Assembly (NCBI RefSeq): GCF_020091585.1
Contig: NZ_CP083582.1
Coordinates: 3,534,001 to 3,598,000, forward strand
Origin: Kovacikia minuta CCNUW1
Lineage (GTDB): Bacteria > Cyanobacteriota > Cyanobacteriia > Leptolyngbyales > Leptolyngbyaceae
Length of the DNA stretch: 64,000 bases
Reading direction: 5' to 3'
Below the pieces are notes generated by a model. The model was not told the DNA's origin. It did not search any database and saw nothing but the letters and a program-made list of their open reading frames with translations. The translations under genes were made by a program, and so were the position numbers. Below, in pieces: positions 8,887 through 18,307 of this stretch. Within the stretch, counting starts at the first letter, position 1. Each line of letters starts with the position of its first letter.

Positions 8887-9324
8887 ATGGTGATGCCTTG
8901 TGTCTCCACTCCTGCCCATAACGGCGCTCAAGCATCCGGTGTACGTAATCCCGAAGTGGTAGAAAAAGCACAACGTCGAATTTACACGGCTGAGTACAAG
9001 CTACGGATTCTTCAAGAAACCGACAGTTGTAGTGAAGGACAAATTGGTGCGATTTTGCGGCGTGAGGGACTGTACTCGTCGCACTTGACGACCTGGCGAC
9101 GACAACGACAAGCCGGACAACTGGCAGCGTTAACGGACAACAAGCGGGGGCGCAAACCTATGCCAGCCAATCCTTTGAATGCTGAGGTCGAGCGGTTGCG
9201 ACGGGAGAATGAACGGCTCAGCCAACGGCTGCAACAAGCCGAGTTGATCATCGATATTCAAAAAAAAGCTTGTGCGATCTTAAACATCACGCTGGCGACG
9301 AACACCAGCGACACCAGCGATTGA
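8887..9324 (+). CDS. IS3-family transposase OrfA
   Basis: A 145-aa protein with a helix-turn-helix (YKLRILQETDSCSEGQIGAIL, then YSSHLTTWRRQ) and a C-terminal leucine zipper (NAEVERLRRENERLSQRLQQAE), the usual IS3 OrfA plan. Its TGA overlaps ATG 9324 of orfB (TGATGA), and the two frames also overlap upstream, allowing either coupling or a -1 shift to make the OrfAB fusion. Confidence 0.88.
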   Translation: MVMPCVSTPAHNGAQASGVRNPEVVEKAQRRIYTAEYKLRILQETDSCSEGQIGAILRREGLYSSHLTTWRRQRQAGQLAALTDNKRGRKPMPANPLNAEVERLRRENERLSQRLQQAELIIDIQKKACAILNITLATNTSDTSD

Positions 9325-10328
9325 TGAGTGCCGTTGAACAACTGGCACCGACAATGGGTGTTGCACCGGTTTGTCAGGGATTGGGGGTCAGCCGTGCTAG
9401 CTACTATCGCAAGCAAAAGCCTAAGGGTGAACCCAAACCCAAGCCGAAACCTGAGCGTGCGCTCAGCAATGAGGAACGACAACAGGTTTTGGATCTACTG
9501 CATAGTGACCGTTTTGTAGACCAATCCCCCCAGGAGGTATACGCCACCCTACTCGACGAAGGCACTTATCTATGTTCGATGCGCACGATGTACCGCATCC
9601 TGGCAGACCATGCCGAAGTGAGGGAACGCCGCCATCAATTACGCCACCCCAACTACCAAAAGCCCGAACTGCTGGCAACCGGGGCAAACCAGTTGTGGTC
9701 GTGGGACATCACCAAACTCTATGGACCTTACAAATGGACTTACTACTATCTCTATGTCATCTTGGATGTCTTCAGTCGCTATGTTGTGGGCTGGATGGTC
9801 GCCCACCGGGAATCCGCTTCCCTGGCAGAACGGCTGATTGAGCAAACTACTCAAAAACAACAGATCCAGCCCGGACAGTTAACGATTCATGCTGACCGAG
9901 GAGCCGCGATGACGTCAAAGGCGGTTGCCCTGTTGCTGTCTGACCTCGGTGTGACCAAAACCCATTCTCGTCCCCATGTGTCCAATGACAACCCTTATTC
10001 CGAAGCGCAGTTCAAGACCCTCAAGTACCAGCCTCAATTTCCGAAACAGTTTGGCTCAATTGAAGATGCTCGTACCTTTTGTCAAACCTTTTTCCAGTGG
10101 TATAACCACGACCATCACCATAGCGGTATCGGCTTGTTAACACCTGCGATCTTGCACTACGGACAAGCCCCGGCCGTGACGCAACAAAGACAGCAGGTGT
10201 TGCAAGCTGCATACCTCACCCATCCAGAACGTTTTGTCAAAGGTTTGCCAATGCCTCCTGCCATTCCTACAGAAGCTTGGATTAATCCGCCGGTGGTTTC
10301 CTCTGCCCAGGGACAAGAGCAACACTAA
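9324..10328 (+). CDS. IS3-family transposase OrfB (DDE integrase core)
   Basis: A 334-aa rve-type integrase. The catalytic triad is visible: Asp in WSWDITKLYG, Asp in IHADRGAAM, and Glu in NDNPYSEAQFKTLKY. An upstream helical segment (GVAPVCQGLGVSRASYYR) is the HTH_21-type domain. The frame is open from 9270, so the protein may be made as a fusion with OrfA; ATG 9324 overlaps the orfA stop. No frameshift or missing residue is visible, so the element could be active. Confidence 0.88.
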   Translation: MSAVEQLAPTMGVAPVCQGLGVSRASYYRKQKPKGEPKPKPKPERALSNEERQQVLDLLHSDRFVDQSPQEVYATLLDEGTYLCSMRTMYRILADHAEVRERRHQLRHPNYQKPELLATGANQLWSWDITKLYGPYKWTYYYLYVILDVFSRYVVGWMVAHRESASLAERLIEQTTQKQQIQPGQLTIHADRGAAMTSKAVALLLSDLGVTKTHSRPHVSNDNPYSEAQFKTLKYQPQFPKQFGSIEDARTFCQTFFQWYNHDHHHSGIGLLTPAILHYGQAPAVTQQRQQVLQAAYLTHPERFVKGLPMPPAIPTEAWINPPVVSSAQGQEQH

Positions 10329-10390
10329 TTTCTCGCTCTACGTTGTCTCATTCTTGTTGACACATTCCGAAAGGCTCTACAGGTTTCACA

Positions 10391-12679
10391 TTGCAAAATG
10401 TAGTAATGGAGTATATCACCGATAAGCTAGTGGAACAAATTGCCGAAGAGTTAAAAATCTTCAGTTTTCACCTCTTCAATGACCATGCCTTAATTAAAGC
10501 AACTACTAAAGATTATATACGTAAAGCACAGATTCATTTGATTCTTAAGCCAATTGTTGAACAGTTAACTGATGTAGAGAAACAGTCTACTGCATGGCTA
10601 CAAACGATTCGAAGCAAACCAAAACTTTCTTTGGGATATGCGGCAGGAAATCTTTTGAATCTATTCTGCTACTTGAGTATAAACATAAGTGGCTATGACT
10701 TTTCACATCTAACAATTCGCCAAGTATATCTGAAGGGTTTGAATTTAAACCATGTCAATTTTGCAAACTCTCATTTTGTTACCCTTGCATTGACTCATAC
10801 CTTTGAAGCTGTTTATTCTTTGACATTTAATCCTGACAGCAAAGTTTTAGCGATCTGTGATAGCAATGGAGAGATTCGTTTATGGCGAGTAGTAGATGGG
10901 CAGTATCTCTCAATTTACCAAGGACACACTAACTGGGTTCGAGCAGTTACTTTCAGTCCAGATGGGCAAATGCTTGCCAGTGGCAGTGATGATGAAACTG
11001 TTCGAATTTGGGATTTGAAGCATCATGAATGTTTGCATGTCTTCCAAGAACATACTGGTCGGGTACGGTCAGTTACTTTTAGCCCAAGCGGACAGATACT
11101 TGCAAGCGGTAGTGATGACAAACATATTAGATTTTGGGATCTAAACACTTGGCAATGCTCCTATATATTGCAAGGGCATACTGATGGAGTATGTTCAATC
11201 GCCTTCAGCCCAGACGGACAAATGCTTGCTAGCGGGAGTGGAGATCAAACCATTCGACTTTGGAGTTTAGAAAGTCATGAATGTTTACATGTTTTTCGAG
11301 AACATGCTAGTCGAGTACGATCAGTTGCCTTCAGCCCAGATGGACAAATGCTTGCTAGCAGTAGCGATGATAAAACCATTCGGCTTTGGAATTTAAGAAG
11401 CTATCAATGTTTGCATGTTTTCCAGGAACATACTAATCGGATACGATCAGTTGCCTTCAGTCCAGATGGACAAATGCTTGCCAGCGGGAGTGACGACCAA
11501 ACTGTTCGACTTTGGGATCTGGAGAACTATCAATGTTTACACATCCTCAAAGGACATAGTAATTGGGTACAATCGGTTGCCTTCAGTCCAGATGGACAAA
11601 TGCTTGCCAGCGGGAGTGACGACCAAACTGTTCGACTTTGGGATCTAAAAAATCAGCAATATTGGCATATTTTCCAGGGGTATAGCAATTGGGTATGGTC
11701 AGTTGCCTTCAGTCCAGATGGACAAATGCTTGCCAGTGGGAGTGACGACCAAACTGTTCGACTTTGGAGTCTGAAAAGTCGAGAAAGCCTCTACATTTTT
11801 CAAGGACACAACAACCGCATCCGATCAGTTGCCTTCAATCCAGATGGACAAATGCTTGCCAGTGGTGGTGATGATGGAACGATTCGGCTTTGGGACTTGA
11901 GGAGCTATCAGTGTTTGCACGTTTTCCAAGGATATAGCAGCAATTGGGTATGGTCAATTGCTTTCAGTCCAGATGGACGAATGCTTGCCAGTGGTGGTGA
12001 TGATGGAACGATTCGGCTCTGGGACTTGAGGAGCTATCAGTGTTTGCACGTTTTCCAAGGGCACAACAGCCGTGTACAATCGATTGCTCTTAGTGCAAAC
12101 GGAAAGATGCTTGCTAGCGGTGGTGATGATCACACTGTTCGACTTTGGGATCTGGAGAACTATCAATGTTTGCATATTTTTCAAGAACACAATAATTGGA
12201 TATGGTCAGTTACCTTTAGTCCAGATGGACAAATGCTTGCCAGTGGTGGTGATGACCAAACTATTCGACTTTGGGATCTAGAGAACTATCAATGTTTGCA
12301 CATCTTTAAAGGACATACTGCCAGGATACGAGCAATTGAATTTAATCCATATAAACAAATGCTTGTCAGTAGCGGTGATGATCAAACCATTCGGTTGTGG
12401 GATTTGCGAAGCTATCGATGCTTACATATCCTTCAAGGACATACTAACTGGGTACTGTCAGTTGCTATTAGCCCAGATGGTCAGATACTTGCGAGTGGTA
12501 GTGATGAGGGAAGGATTGTTCTATGGAATGTACAAACAAATGAATATTTGGAAACGTTAAGAACTCCCAGACCTTATGAAGGTATAAATATCTTAGGTGT
12601 TACAGGTTTAACAAGTGCTCAAAGAACTTCTCTAATTGCATTAGGAGCAATAGATAAAAGCTATAGAGAACAAGATTAG
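10391..12679 (+). pseudogene. WD40-repeat part of the interrupted STAND protein
   Basis: Opens with FTLQNVVMEYITDKLVEQ, the standard continuation after an NB-ARC/winged-helix module, then a helical linker (to about residue 135) and 14 WD40 repeats of about 42 residues, most reading FSPDGQMLASGSDDQTVRLWDL. Fourteen repeats fit two seven-bladed propellers. Several repeats are almost identical at DNA level, pointing to recent internal duplication or gene conversion. TTG 10391 is only a nominal start; an in-frame stop lies at 10358-10360 in the element. Intact length with 7519-8871 would be about 1,215 aa. Without the ATPase half this is probably non-functional. Confidence 0.83.
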
Positions 12680-13035
12680 AAATTGCTAGATTCCAAGAAA
12701 TAGTGATCCTATTTGGTTTTTGAAGAAGCTCCGTACATCTGGAGTTTGGCTTTGCCAAACGTTGTGTTTTACAGGAACCACTCAAATAGCTGAGGTGGGG
12801 GCGTCGCACCAGCTACCCTGCATTCCCCTAAACACCCCTCCAAATCTACCGGACTCTTGAATCTCAGCATGGCAAGACCCAAAGTTTTGAGGTGATCGCT
12901 TGCCAGGATTGCAATCGCCCTTCTCCAATCACAGACAGCGATCGCTGTTTAGGAAGATGCAGGGGCGATCGCATCGATACCAATCCAGTCAACCAGAGAA
13001 TTTGATAGAATCTGCTCAGGGATGAGGGTTATAGC
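12680..13035. other. Gene-free stretch with a copy of a dispersed coding-remnant repeat
   Basis: No intact gene. At about 12830-12975 the minus strand carries a copy of the remnant described at 13320-13470 and 14513-14625 (DWRRAIAIL..LKTLGL in translation). HIP1 octamers occur at its end. The 40 bp before ATG 13036 should hold the ribosome-binding region of the small coiled-coil gene. Confidence 0.55.
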
Positions 13036-13302
13036 ATGACCTTTGATGAGATTCAACGAACCCTGGAACAGATGCTTGCTGTCCAGAGGGAACTACAGGA
13101 GAGCCAGTTGCGCCAGCGCCAGGAAATTGATCAGTTGTTGGTATACCATGATCAGTTGTTGGCATATCAGCAAAATCAGCAACGCCTGGTCGATCGTCTG
13201 ATTGGTTACAGCCTTTCAAATGAGTCTGATCATTTGGATCTAGAAGAGCGGATGAATGCTTTGGAGCGGCGAATTAGACGAATTGAGGCAGACGATAATT
13301 GA
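13036..13302 (+). CDS. Small coiled-coil protein, 88 aa
   Basis: Almost entirely predicted coiled coil: EIQRTLEQMLAVQRELQESQLRQRQEIDQLL, then a spacer and EERMNALERRIRRIEADDN. A GATGAGG sequence precedes the ATG. Nothing marks an enzyme. The last about 115 bp, including the stop, are repeated almost exactly at 14377-14490 without the 5' half, so this gene was part of a local segmental duplication. It may be an accessory or toxin-antitoxin-like gene; function unknown. Confidence 0.55.
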   Translation: MTFDEIQRTLEQMLAVQRELQESQLRQRQEIDQLLVYHDQLLAYQQNQQRLVDRLIGYSLSNESDHLDLEERMNALERRIRRIEADDN

Positions 13303-13319
13303 TCTCCTTATTCACGTAT

Positions 13320-13470
13320 CCTCCCTTAACCACTGCTTCAAATCTGCCAGGTGCTTAAATTTTAGCAAGGTGAGATTTAGCGCTTTGAGGCGACCGCTCG
13401 GTCAAGTTGTGATTGCCCTTCTCCAATCTCAGACAGCGATCACGGTTTAGGAAAAGGTGGGGGCGATCGC
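13320..13470 (-). pseudogene. Dispersed remnant of a short coding sequence (copy 2)
   Basis: On the minus strand this stretch reads like the C-terminus of a protein with LKALNLTLLKFKHLADLKQWL-like residues preceded by a DWRRAI segment, with no start. Very similar sequence occurs at 12830-12975 and at 14513-14625, and its GATCGC-rich tail also at 14315-14370. The repeats suggest successive duplication of a decayed gene or of a mobile patch. Confidence 0.5.
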
Positions 13471-13604
13471 GCATTGTTGCTCTGCTGTGGTTTCTTTGGG
13501 AGTTCAAGATTCTGCTGAGTTGGCTGAGGAATTTACATATTGGGAAGCAGCAAATAATAAAGACTGACGCTATCCTGAAATAAAAAGCCCTTCCACAGTC
13601 CATT

Positions 13605-13817
13605 ATGCAACAGATCAAAAAGCAAATCGTTACCGACGAATCAATGCGTCCAATTGCTGTTCTCATTGACTATGAAGATTGGCAGGCGATTGAAAAAATC
13701 CTGGAAACTTATCAACAGCATAATGTTGCCCCTTCTCTTGCTTCCTATGCAGGTGTGCTTTCGCTTTCCATTGATCCATTAGAGTATCAACAGCAGATCC
13801 GAGAGGAATGGACTTGA
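13605..13817 (+). CDS. Antitoxin of a VapBC-like pair, 70 aa
   Basis: The N-terminus (QIVTDESMRPIAVLIDYEDWQAIEKIL) matches the Phd/YefM-like antitoxins that precede PIN-domain toxins in cyanobacteria. The tail SIDPLEYQQQIREEWT is the likely toxin-binding part. The stop TGA 13815-13817 overlaps the toxin's ATG at 13808 in another frame, the usual coupling in type II modules. Such antitoxins bind their own promoter and neutralise the toxin. Since the partner is interrupted, this antitoxin is probably now orphaned. Confidence 0.72.
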   Translation: MQQIKKQIVTDESMRPIAVLIDYEDWQAIEKILETYQQHNVAPSLASYAGVLSLSIDPLEYQQQIREEWT

Positions 13818-14302
13818 ACCAGCCGATAATCCTCATCGATACCAATATTGCGTTGTAAGTAGGTGGGACTAATTAAATATAAAACTTGCGTAGGTTGGGT
13901 TGAGGCACGAAACCCAGCACCTGCATGGGTTACGCTACCGCTAACCCATCCTACGTTTGATTCCACCCAGCTACTTATTATCTGGGTGGACGATTGGCAG
14001 ATCCCCTCCCGTCGGGACAATATCACGTCTCTATCATCACTGAAATGGAACTGCTTTCCTACCCCAGTCTTAGCCCTACCGAAGAGCAACAAATCCGTAG
14101 TTTTTTGGCGCAGATGGTAATTGTTAGGATCGATGACCCGATCAAGAATGCAGCGATTACCCTGCGTAAGCAACATCGACTAAAACTTCCAGATGCCATT
14201 ATTGCAGCGACGGCGCAATCATTAAGTGCTTTGCTATTGACGAATGATCTCAAGTTGTCAAATTTAGGGATTGTCCAGGCTCAATCTATGTCGATGATTT
14301 AA
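13808..14302 (+). pseudogene. PIN-domain toxin (VapC-like), interrupted by a MITE
   Basis: Starts MDLNQPIILIDTNIAL, the classic PIN N-terminus with the first catalytic Asp, then hits TAA 13856. After the 118-bp insertion the frame resumes at TAT-CTG-GGT-GGA (13979 on) and continues to a conserved C-terminus with EMEL, KLPDAIIAATA and LLTNDLKL, all PIN motifs. Removing the insertion and one TA rebuilds ...NIALYYLGGRLADPL and a toxin of about 124 aa. VapC proteins are ribonucleases; this copy cannot be made whole. Confidence 0.85.
13858..13975. mobile_element. 118-bp TA-flanked MITE inside the toxin gene
   Basis: The ends are AGTAGGTGGGACTAATTAAA on the left and, read inward from the right, AGTAGCTGGGTGGAATCAAA: imperfect 20-bp inverted repeats. 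TA lies on each side (13856-13857 and 13976-13977), and excision restores the host frame exactly. There is no transposase. The interior is itself palindromic (GTAGGTTGGGTT with AACCCATCCTAC). TA targeting suggests mobilisation by an IS630/Tc1-type transposase. Confidence 0.85.
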
Positions 14303-14641
14303 ACCGAGCAATCACCCTTTTCCAATCCCAGACAGAGATCGCTTTTCAGAAAGGGAAGGGGCGATCGCAAACACCTGGTGATCGTCTGATTGGTTACAGC
14401 CTTTCAAATGAGTCTGATCATTTGGATCTAGAAGAGCGGAGGAATGCCCTAGAGCGGCGAATTAGACGAATTGAAGCAGACGATAATTGATTCCCCTTCC
14501 TCATTCGCATTTTCCCCTAACCACTGCTCCAAATCTGCCAGGTGCTTGAATTTCAGCAAGGTGAGATCTAGTGCTTTGAGGCGACCGCTCGGTAGAACGG
14601 TGATTGCCCTTCTCCAATCCCAGCCGCCCTAGCGATTTGCT
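14303..14641. other. Gene-free stretch containing duplicated sequence
   Basis: Holds a partial copy of the coiled-coil gene's 3' end (14377-14490), a third copy of the short coding remnant on the minus strand (14513-14625) and a shorter related piece at 14315-14370. No intact gene seen. The sufS stop lies at its right edge. Confidence 0.6.
14377..14490 (+). repeat. Duplicate of the 3' part of the 13036-13302 gene
   Basis: About 114 bp nearly identical to 13187-13302, from the codons for VDRLIGYSLSNESDH to the TGA stop, with a few substitutions (for example GGATGAATGCTTTG becomes GGAGGAATGCCCTA). It lacks the first 50 codons and any start, so it is a dead copy. The downstream remnant repeat was copied with it. 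Confidence 0.85.
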
Positions 14642-15904
14642 CTAGCCAAAAATATCGCCAAAGAACTCAACGGCTTCTTTGAGCGATGCAATGAACGCAT
14701 CAATCTCTTCGCGGGTGTTGTAGAAATAAAGGCTTGCCCGTGCGGTAGATTGAGCGCCGAGATGACGATGGAGGGGTTGGGTGCAGTGATGCCCCGCCCG
14801 AATGGCAATGCCAGCCTGATCCAGAATCGTGGATAGGTCATGGGGATGCACATCGCCAGCGGTAAATGCGGCTAAAGCAGCCCGACCACTGCCATCCGCG
14901 TTGGGTTTAGGACCGTAGGTTCTGATACCCGAAACCTGCTGGAGTTGCTGGAACAGGTAAGCGGTCAGTTCTTCTTCGTAAGCATGGATTTTGTCCACAC
15001 CGATCGCGCTTAAATAATCCACCGCCGCACCAAGGGCGATCGCTTCGGCAATCGCGGGGGTGCCTGCTTCAAACTTGTGTGGCAAATCGGCGTAGGTGGC
15101 ATGATCCAGAAACACATCCGCAATCATTTCACCACCCCCCAGGAAGGGAGGCATGGAGCGCAGCAGAGCCAGCTTGCCGTAAAGAAAGCCAATCCCTGTG
15201 GGGGCGCACATCTTATGCCCAGAAGCCACCAACCAATCACAGTCAATCTCCTGAACGTCGATCGGCATGTGGGGAATACTCTGGCAGGCATCAATCAGCA
15301 CTTTCGCGCCGTAGTTGTGAGCCAGAGCGCAAATCTCTTTCACTGGATTAATGCAACCCAGGGTGTTTGACACATGCACAACTGCAACCAGTTTTGTTTT
15401 ATCCGATAGCAACGATTTGAAATGGTCGAGATCAAATTCTTCCGTTGCCGTTAACTCGACGAATTTCAATACCGCTCCGGTTCGCTGAGCCACAAACTGC
15501 CAGGGAATCAGGTTGCTGTGATGTTCCATTACCGACAGGATGATTTCATCTCCCCTCTGTAATGTATTCATGCCCCAGGAGTAAGCAACCAGGTTAATCG
15601 CTTCGCTGGCGTTACGGGTATAAACGATTTCCTGCCGGGAAGCCGCATTGATAAACGCTGCAACTTTGTCCCTTGCCCCTTCATAGGAATCCGTTGCCCG
15701 TGAACTGAGGGTATGCACACCCCGATGCACATTCGCGTTGTCGTGTTCGTAGTAGTGCTGGAGGGCGTTCAGCACCGCGATCGGCTTTTGGGAGGTCGCC
15801 GCATTGTCCAGATACACCAGCGGCTTACCGTGAATCTGTTCGTTCAGAATCGGAAAGTCGGCACGAACTCTGGCAGCAAGCGTTTTTTCCTGAGTAAAAG
15901 TCAT
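14642..15904 (-). CDS. sufS: Cysteine desulfurase SufS
   Basis: A 420-aa PLP enzyme that removes sulfur from cysteine for iron-sulfur cluster assembly. The PLP lysine is in [20 protein letters not shown]; the PLP-binding VVHVSNTLG and DACQSIPHM segments are present; the active-site Cys is in [12 protein letters not shown], as in SufS/group II desulfurases. Length is normal. It is the last gene of the suf operon, starting 6 bp after the sufD stop, so it is surely cotranscribed. SufE would normally stimulate it; none is in this window. Confidence 0.95.
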   Translation of the reverse strand: MTFTQEKTLAARVRADFPILNEQIHGKPLVYLDNAATSQKPIAVLNALQHYYEHDNANVHRGVHTLSSRATDSYEGARDKVAAFINAASRQEIVYTRNASEAINLVAYSWGMNTLQRGDEIILSVMEHHSNLIPWQFVAQRTGAVLKFVELTATEEFDLDHFKSLLSDKTKLVAVVHVSNTLGCINPVKEICALAHNYGAKVLIDACQSIPHMPIDVQEIDCDWLVASGHKMCAPTGIGFLYGKLALLRSMPPFLGGGEMIADVFLDHATYADLPHKFEAGTPAIAEAIALGAAVDYLSAIGVDKIHAYEEELTAYLFQQLQQVSGIRTYGPKPNADGSGRAALAAFTAGDVHPHDLSTILDQAGIAIRAGHHCTQPLHRHLGAQSTARASLYFYNTREEIDAFIASLKEAVEFFGDIFG

Positions 15905-15910
15905 TGCAGT

Positions 15911-17440
15911 TTAGAAGTGGTTTCTAACGGACTGGGCAAGCGTATCTCGCAGCGACGGCACCGGAATTTCCTTTAGCACATCGTAAGCAAAGGCATAGGT
16001 CAGCAATCGGCGGGCACTTTCGGCATCAATGCCACGACTTTGCAGGTAGAAAACCTCATCGCTGTCGAGCTGGCTGACCGTTGCCCCGTGGGCACATTTG
16101 ACGTTATCGGCAGTGATTTCTAACTGGGGTTTGGTGTCTACCCTGGCTTTTTCGGAAAGCAACAATGTGCTGCTGAGCTGTCCGGCATCCGTCAGTTGGG
16201 CGGGTTTCGGTACAAGGATCTTGCCATTAAACACAGCATGGGCGCGGTCATCCACGATGCATTTGTGAATTTGATGGCTGGTGCCGTGGGGTTTGGTGAA
16301 GGAAATCAAGCTATGGGTATCGGCTACCTGCTCATCACCAATCAGCGTCAGTCCGTTGAGCGTCGTCTCTGTCTGCTCTCCGGTCTGGTAAACCTCTAGG
16401 TTGTGACGCGAAAGTTTTGCGCCATAGCTGATGGCATTGCAGGTGTAACGAGAATCGCGTGCTTGCGATACAGCCGTTTTACCAATGTGAAAAGCTTCTT
16501 GGCTATCCCTCTGAATCCTAGTGTGATTCACCTCAGCATTCTCACCAACCCATATTTCTGTTACGGGATTCGTGAAATAAGCACCGTCGTACAGCGTGAC
16601 GTACTCTTCAATAAGTGTGAGTTTACTACCTGATTCAGCGACCACAATGCACCGAGGATGAGCGATCGAGGCGCGATCACGAGGTGTTGCAATAAACAGA
16701 AGCTGAATAGGGATTGAAACATCTACATTTTTGGGAACAAAAATAACTGCGGCATCAGTAAAGCTTGCTGTGTTGAGCGCCGTGAATACATCCTCGGTTC
16801 CCGCTAACGTTGCCAAATGACCTTGAAGTAGTCTTCGCACATCCTCAGTTCCCGCTAGAGACTCTGAGGTGTTAAATACTGTAGCAAGTTCCTCAGCTTT
16901 CAATGGCGGTATAGAGGAGGGGAGTGAGGCGTTGATTGACGTGAACGTTTCCTCATTTTCCGTTAGCATTTCCAGAATGTTTGGAGGCAGCTTTCGTTCC
17001 CTCTTCAAAAGGCTGCTGACAACCAATCCTTCAGGTAAACTTGCCCTTATTTCAAATTCAGAACCAGCAGGAATACCATTTTCAAACGTTAGGCGAATTT
17101 TAGCCTCTGATAGAGGAAGTCGTTGTCTCTCTGCCTCATTAACTTTGGATGCAGGATACCCTGAGCTAAAGCTGTTTTCTAGAAGTGCCGACAAATCGGT
17201 AAAACGCCACTCTTCGTCGCGTGTAGAGGGAATAGCACTTTTGAGAACAACTTCAGTCGCCCGATCTCGCAGGTCTTGCAACCAAGCGTTCGTACCTGCG
17301 TCTTCTGTATTTGCATCCACGTATGAGGATTTGAAGTCAGAACGTAGATCTAGCAAGCTTTTAAGATAAGCAGCCCGATCGCCCCTCGCTTTCCCATTCG
17401 TCACTGCCTCATCAGAAACCGTAGAAACCTGACCTGTCAT
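15911..17440 (-). CDS. sufD: SufD, Fe-S cluster scaffold component
   Basis: A 509-aa SufD protein. The C-terminal beta-helix is typical: ETTLNGLTLIGDEQVADTHSLI, HAVFNGKILVPKPAQLTDAGQ, and CAHGATVSQLDSDEVFYLQSRGI. It forms the SufBC2D scaffold with SufB and SufC. It is longer than the usual 440-460 residues: between LPEGLVVSSL and EDVFTALNTASFTDAAV lies an extra stretch of about 50 residues, with LAGTEDV occurring twice, which suggests an internal duplication. The frame is intact, so the insert may be tolerated. It sits 40 bp after sufC. Confidence 0.93.
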   Translation of the reverse strand: MTGQVSTVSDEAVTNGKARGDRAAYLKSLLDLRSDFKSSYVDANTEDAGTNAWLQDLRDRATEVVLKSAIPSTRDEEWRFTDLSALLENSFSSGYPASKVNEAERQRLPLSEAKIRLTFENGIPAGSEFEIRASLPEGLVVSSLLKRERKLPPNILEMLTENEETFTSINASLPSSIPPLKAEELATVFNTSESLAGTEDVRRLLQGHLATLAGTEDVFTALNTASFTDAAVIFVPKNVDVSIPIQLLFIATPRDRASIAHPRCIVVAESGSKLTLIEEYVTLYDGAYFTNPVTEIWVGENAEVNHTRIQRDSQEAFHIGKTAVSQARDSRYTCNAISYGAKLSRHNLEVYQTGEQTETTLNGLTLIGDEQVADTHSLISFTKPHGTSHQIHKCIVDDRAHAVFNGKILVPKPAQLTDAGQLSSTLLLSEKARVDTKPQLEITADNVKCAHGATVSQLDSDEVFYLQSRGIDAESARRLLTYAFAYDVLKEIPVPSLRDTLAQSVRNHF

Positions 17441-17479
17441 CGTATTACTACCTCAACAACCCCTTTCATCCTTTAGCCT

Positions 17480-18280
17480 TCATCCCTCATCCCTCACTTC
17501 GCCCCCAACTGCCTCCTCTTCGCGCACCCAGTCATAGCCGCGATCTTCCAGTTCCAGCGCCAACTCTTTGCCGCCTGTGGTGATAATGCGTCCGCCTTCC
17601 ATAACGTGAACGTAATCCGGTTCGATGTAGTTGAGCAGGCGTTGATAGTGGGTGATGAGGACGATCGCGTTATCGGGCGCTCTCAGTTGATTCACCCCAC
17701 CCGCTACAATTTTGAGCGCATCAATATCCAGACCAGAATCGGTTTCATCCAGAATCCCTAATTTTGGCTCCAGCATTGCCATTTGCAGGATTTCGTTGCG
17801 CTTCTTCCCCCCGCCAGAGAAACCTTCGTTCAAACTGCGGCTGAGGAATGCCGGGTTCATTTTGACCACATCCAGCTTTTGGCGCACCAGTTCGTCAAAA
17901 TCAAACGCATCCAGTTCCTCTAAACCCTGGTGTTTGCGCTTGGAGTTGTAGGCAACGCGCAAAAAGTCCAGGTTGCTGACACCGGGAATTTCGATCGGAT
18001 ATTGGAACGCCAGGAAAATGCCCGATCTTGCCCGTTCCTCCGGTTCCATTTCCAGCAAATTCTTGCCCAGAAACAGGATTTCTCCACCTGTAACGGTGTA
18101 ATCCGGGTGCCCTGCCAGTACCTTGGAAAAGGTGCTTTTGCCAGAACCATTCGGTCCCATAATGGCGTGAATTTCACCCGCTTTGACTTCCAGATTCAAT
18201 CCTTTCAGAATCTGAATCTCATCTACTTCAGCGGTCAAATTTTGCACCGAAAGAATTACTTCACTACTTTCATTAATCAC
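17480..18280 (-). CDS. sufC: SufC, ABC-type ATPase of Fe-S assembly
   Basis: A 266-aa ABC ATPase: Walker [11 protein letters not shown]-loop FQYP, signature SGGGKKRNE, Walker [13 protein letters not shown] and switch His in LITHYQR. SufC powers the SufBC2D scaffold. The last dozen residues are acidic ([14 protein letters not shown]), a little longer than usual. An unrelated gene (18308-18931) separates it from sufB, where the two are normally adjacent. Downstream, sufD starts 40 bp away. Confidence 0.95.
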   Translation of the reverse strand: MINESSEVILSVQNLTAEVDEIQILKGLNLEVKAGEIHAIMGPNGSGKSTFSKVLAGHPDYTVTGGEILFLGKNLLEMEPEERARSGIFLAFQYPIEIPGVSNLDFLRVAYNSKRKHQGLEELDAFDFDELVRQKLDVVKMNPAFLSRSLNEGFSGGGKKRNEILQMAMLEPKLGILDETDSGLDIDALKIVAGGVNQLRAPDNAIVLITHYQRLLNYIEPDYVHVMEGGRIITTGGKELALELEDRGYDWVREEEAVGGEVRDEG

Positions 18281-18307
18281 TGACTTTTACCTCTTTATTC
18301 CTGATCC

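Larger units (their letters stand above)
8865..10377 (+). mobile_element. IS3-family insertion sequence (ends approximate)
   Basis: Carries overlapping orfA (8887-9324) and orfB (9324-10328) of IS3 type and lies exactly between the NB-ARC and WD40 halves of one gene. The boundaries given assume a 3-bp TAC duplication (8862-8864 and 10378-10380), because removing everything between them restores the frame ...FQIT-GFTLQNVVMEY. Terminal inverted repeats are not clear by eye: the left end starts TGTCTAGTTC and the right end has no convincing mirror. The interior call is firm, the exact ends are not. Confidence 0.7.

Noticed and set aside
8878-10388. Alternative IS3 ends based on TGAAC/TTTCA and a TTTCA duplication
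   Set aside because: Gives a poor inverted repeat and leaves the host gene out of frame; the TAC duplication restores the frame, though ends remain uncertain.
11415-12281. Three short plus- and minus-strand frames with repeated NILIGY/ LFDFGI
   Set aside because: Alternative frames of the WD40 repeat DNA.
7519-12679. Treating the NB-ARC and WD40 frames as two independent genes
   Set aside because: The transposase lies exactly between them and FTLQNVVMEY continues the NB-ARC protein, so one interrupted gene fits better.
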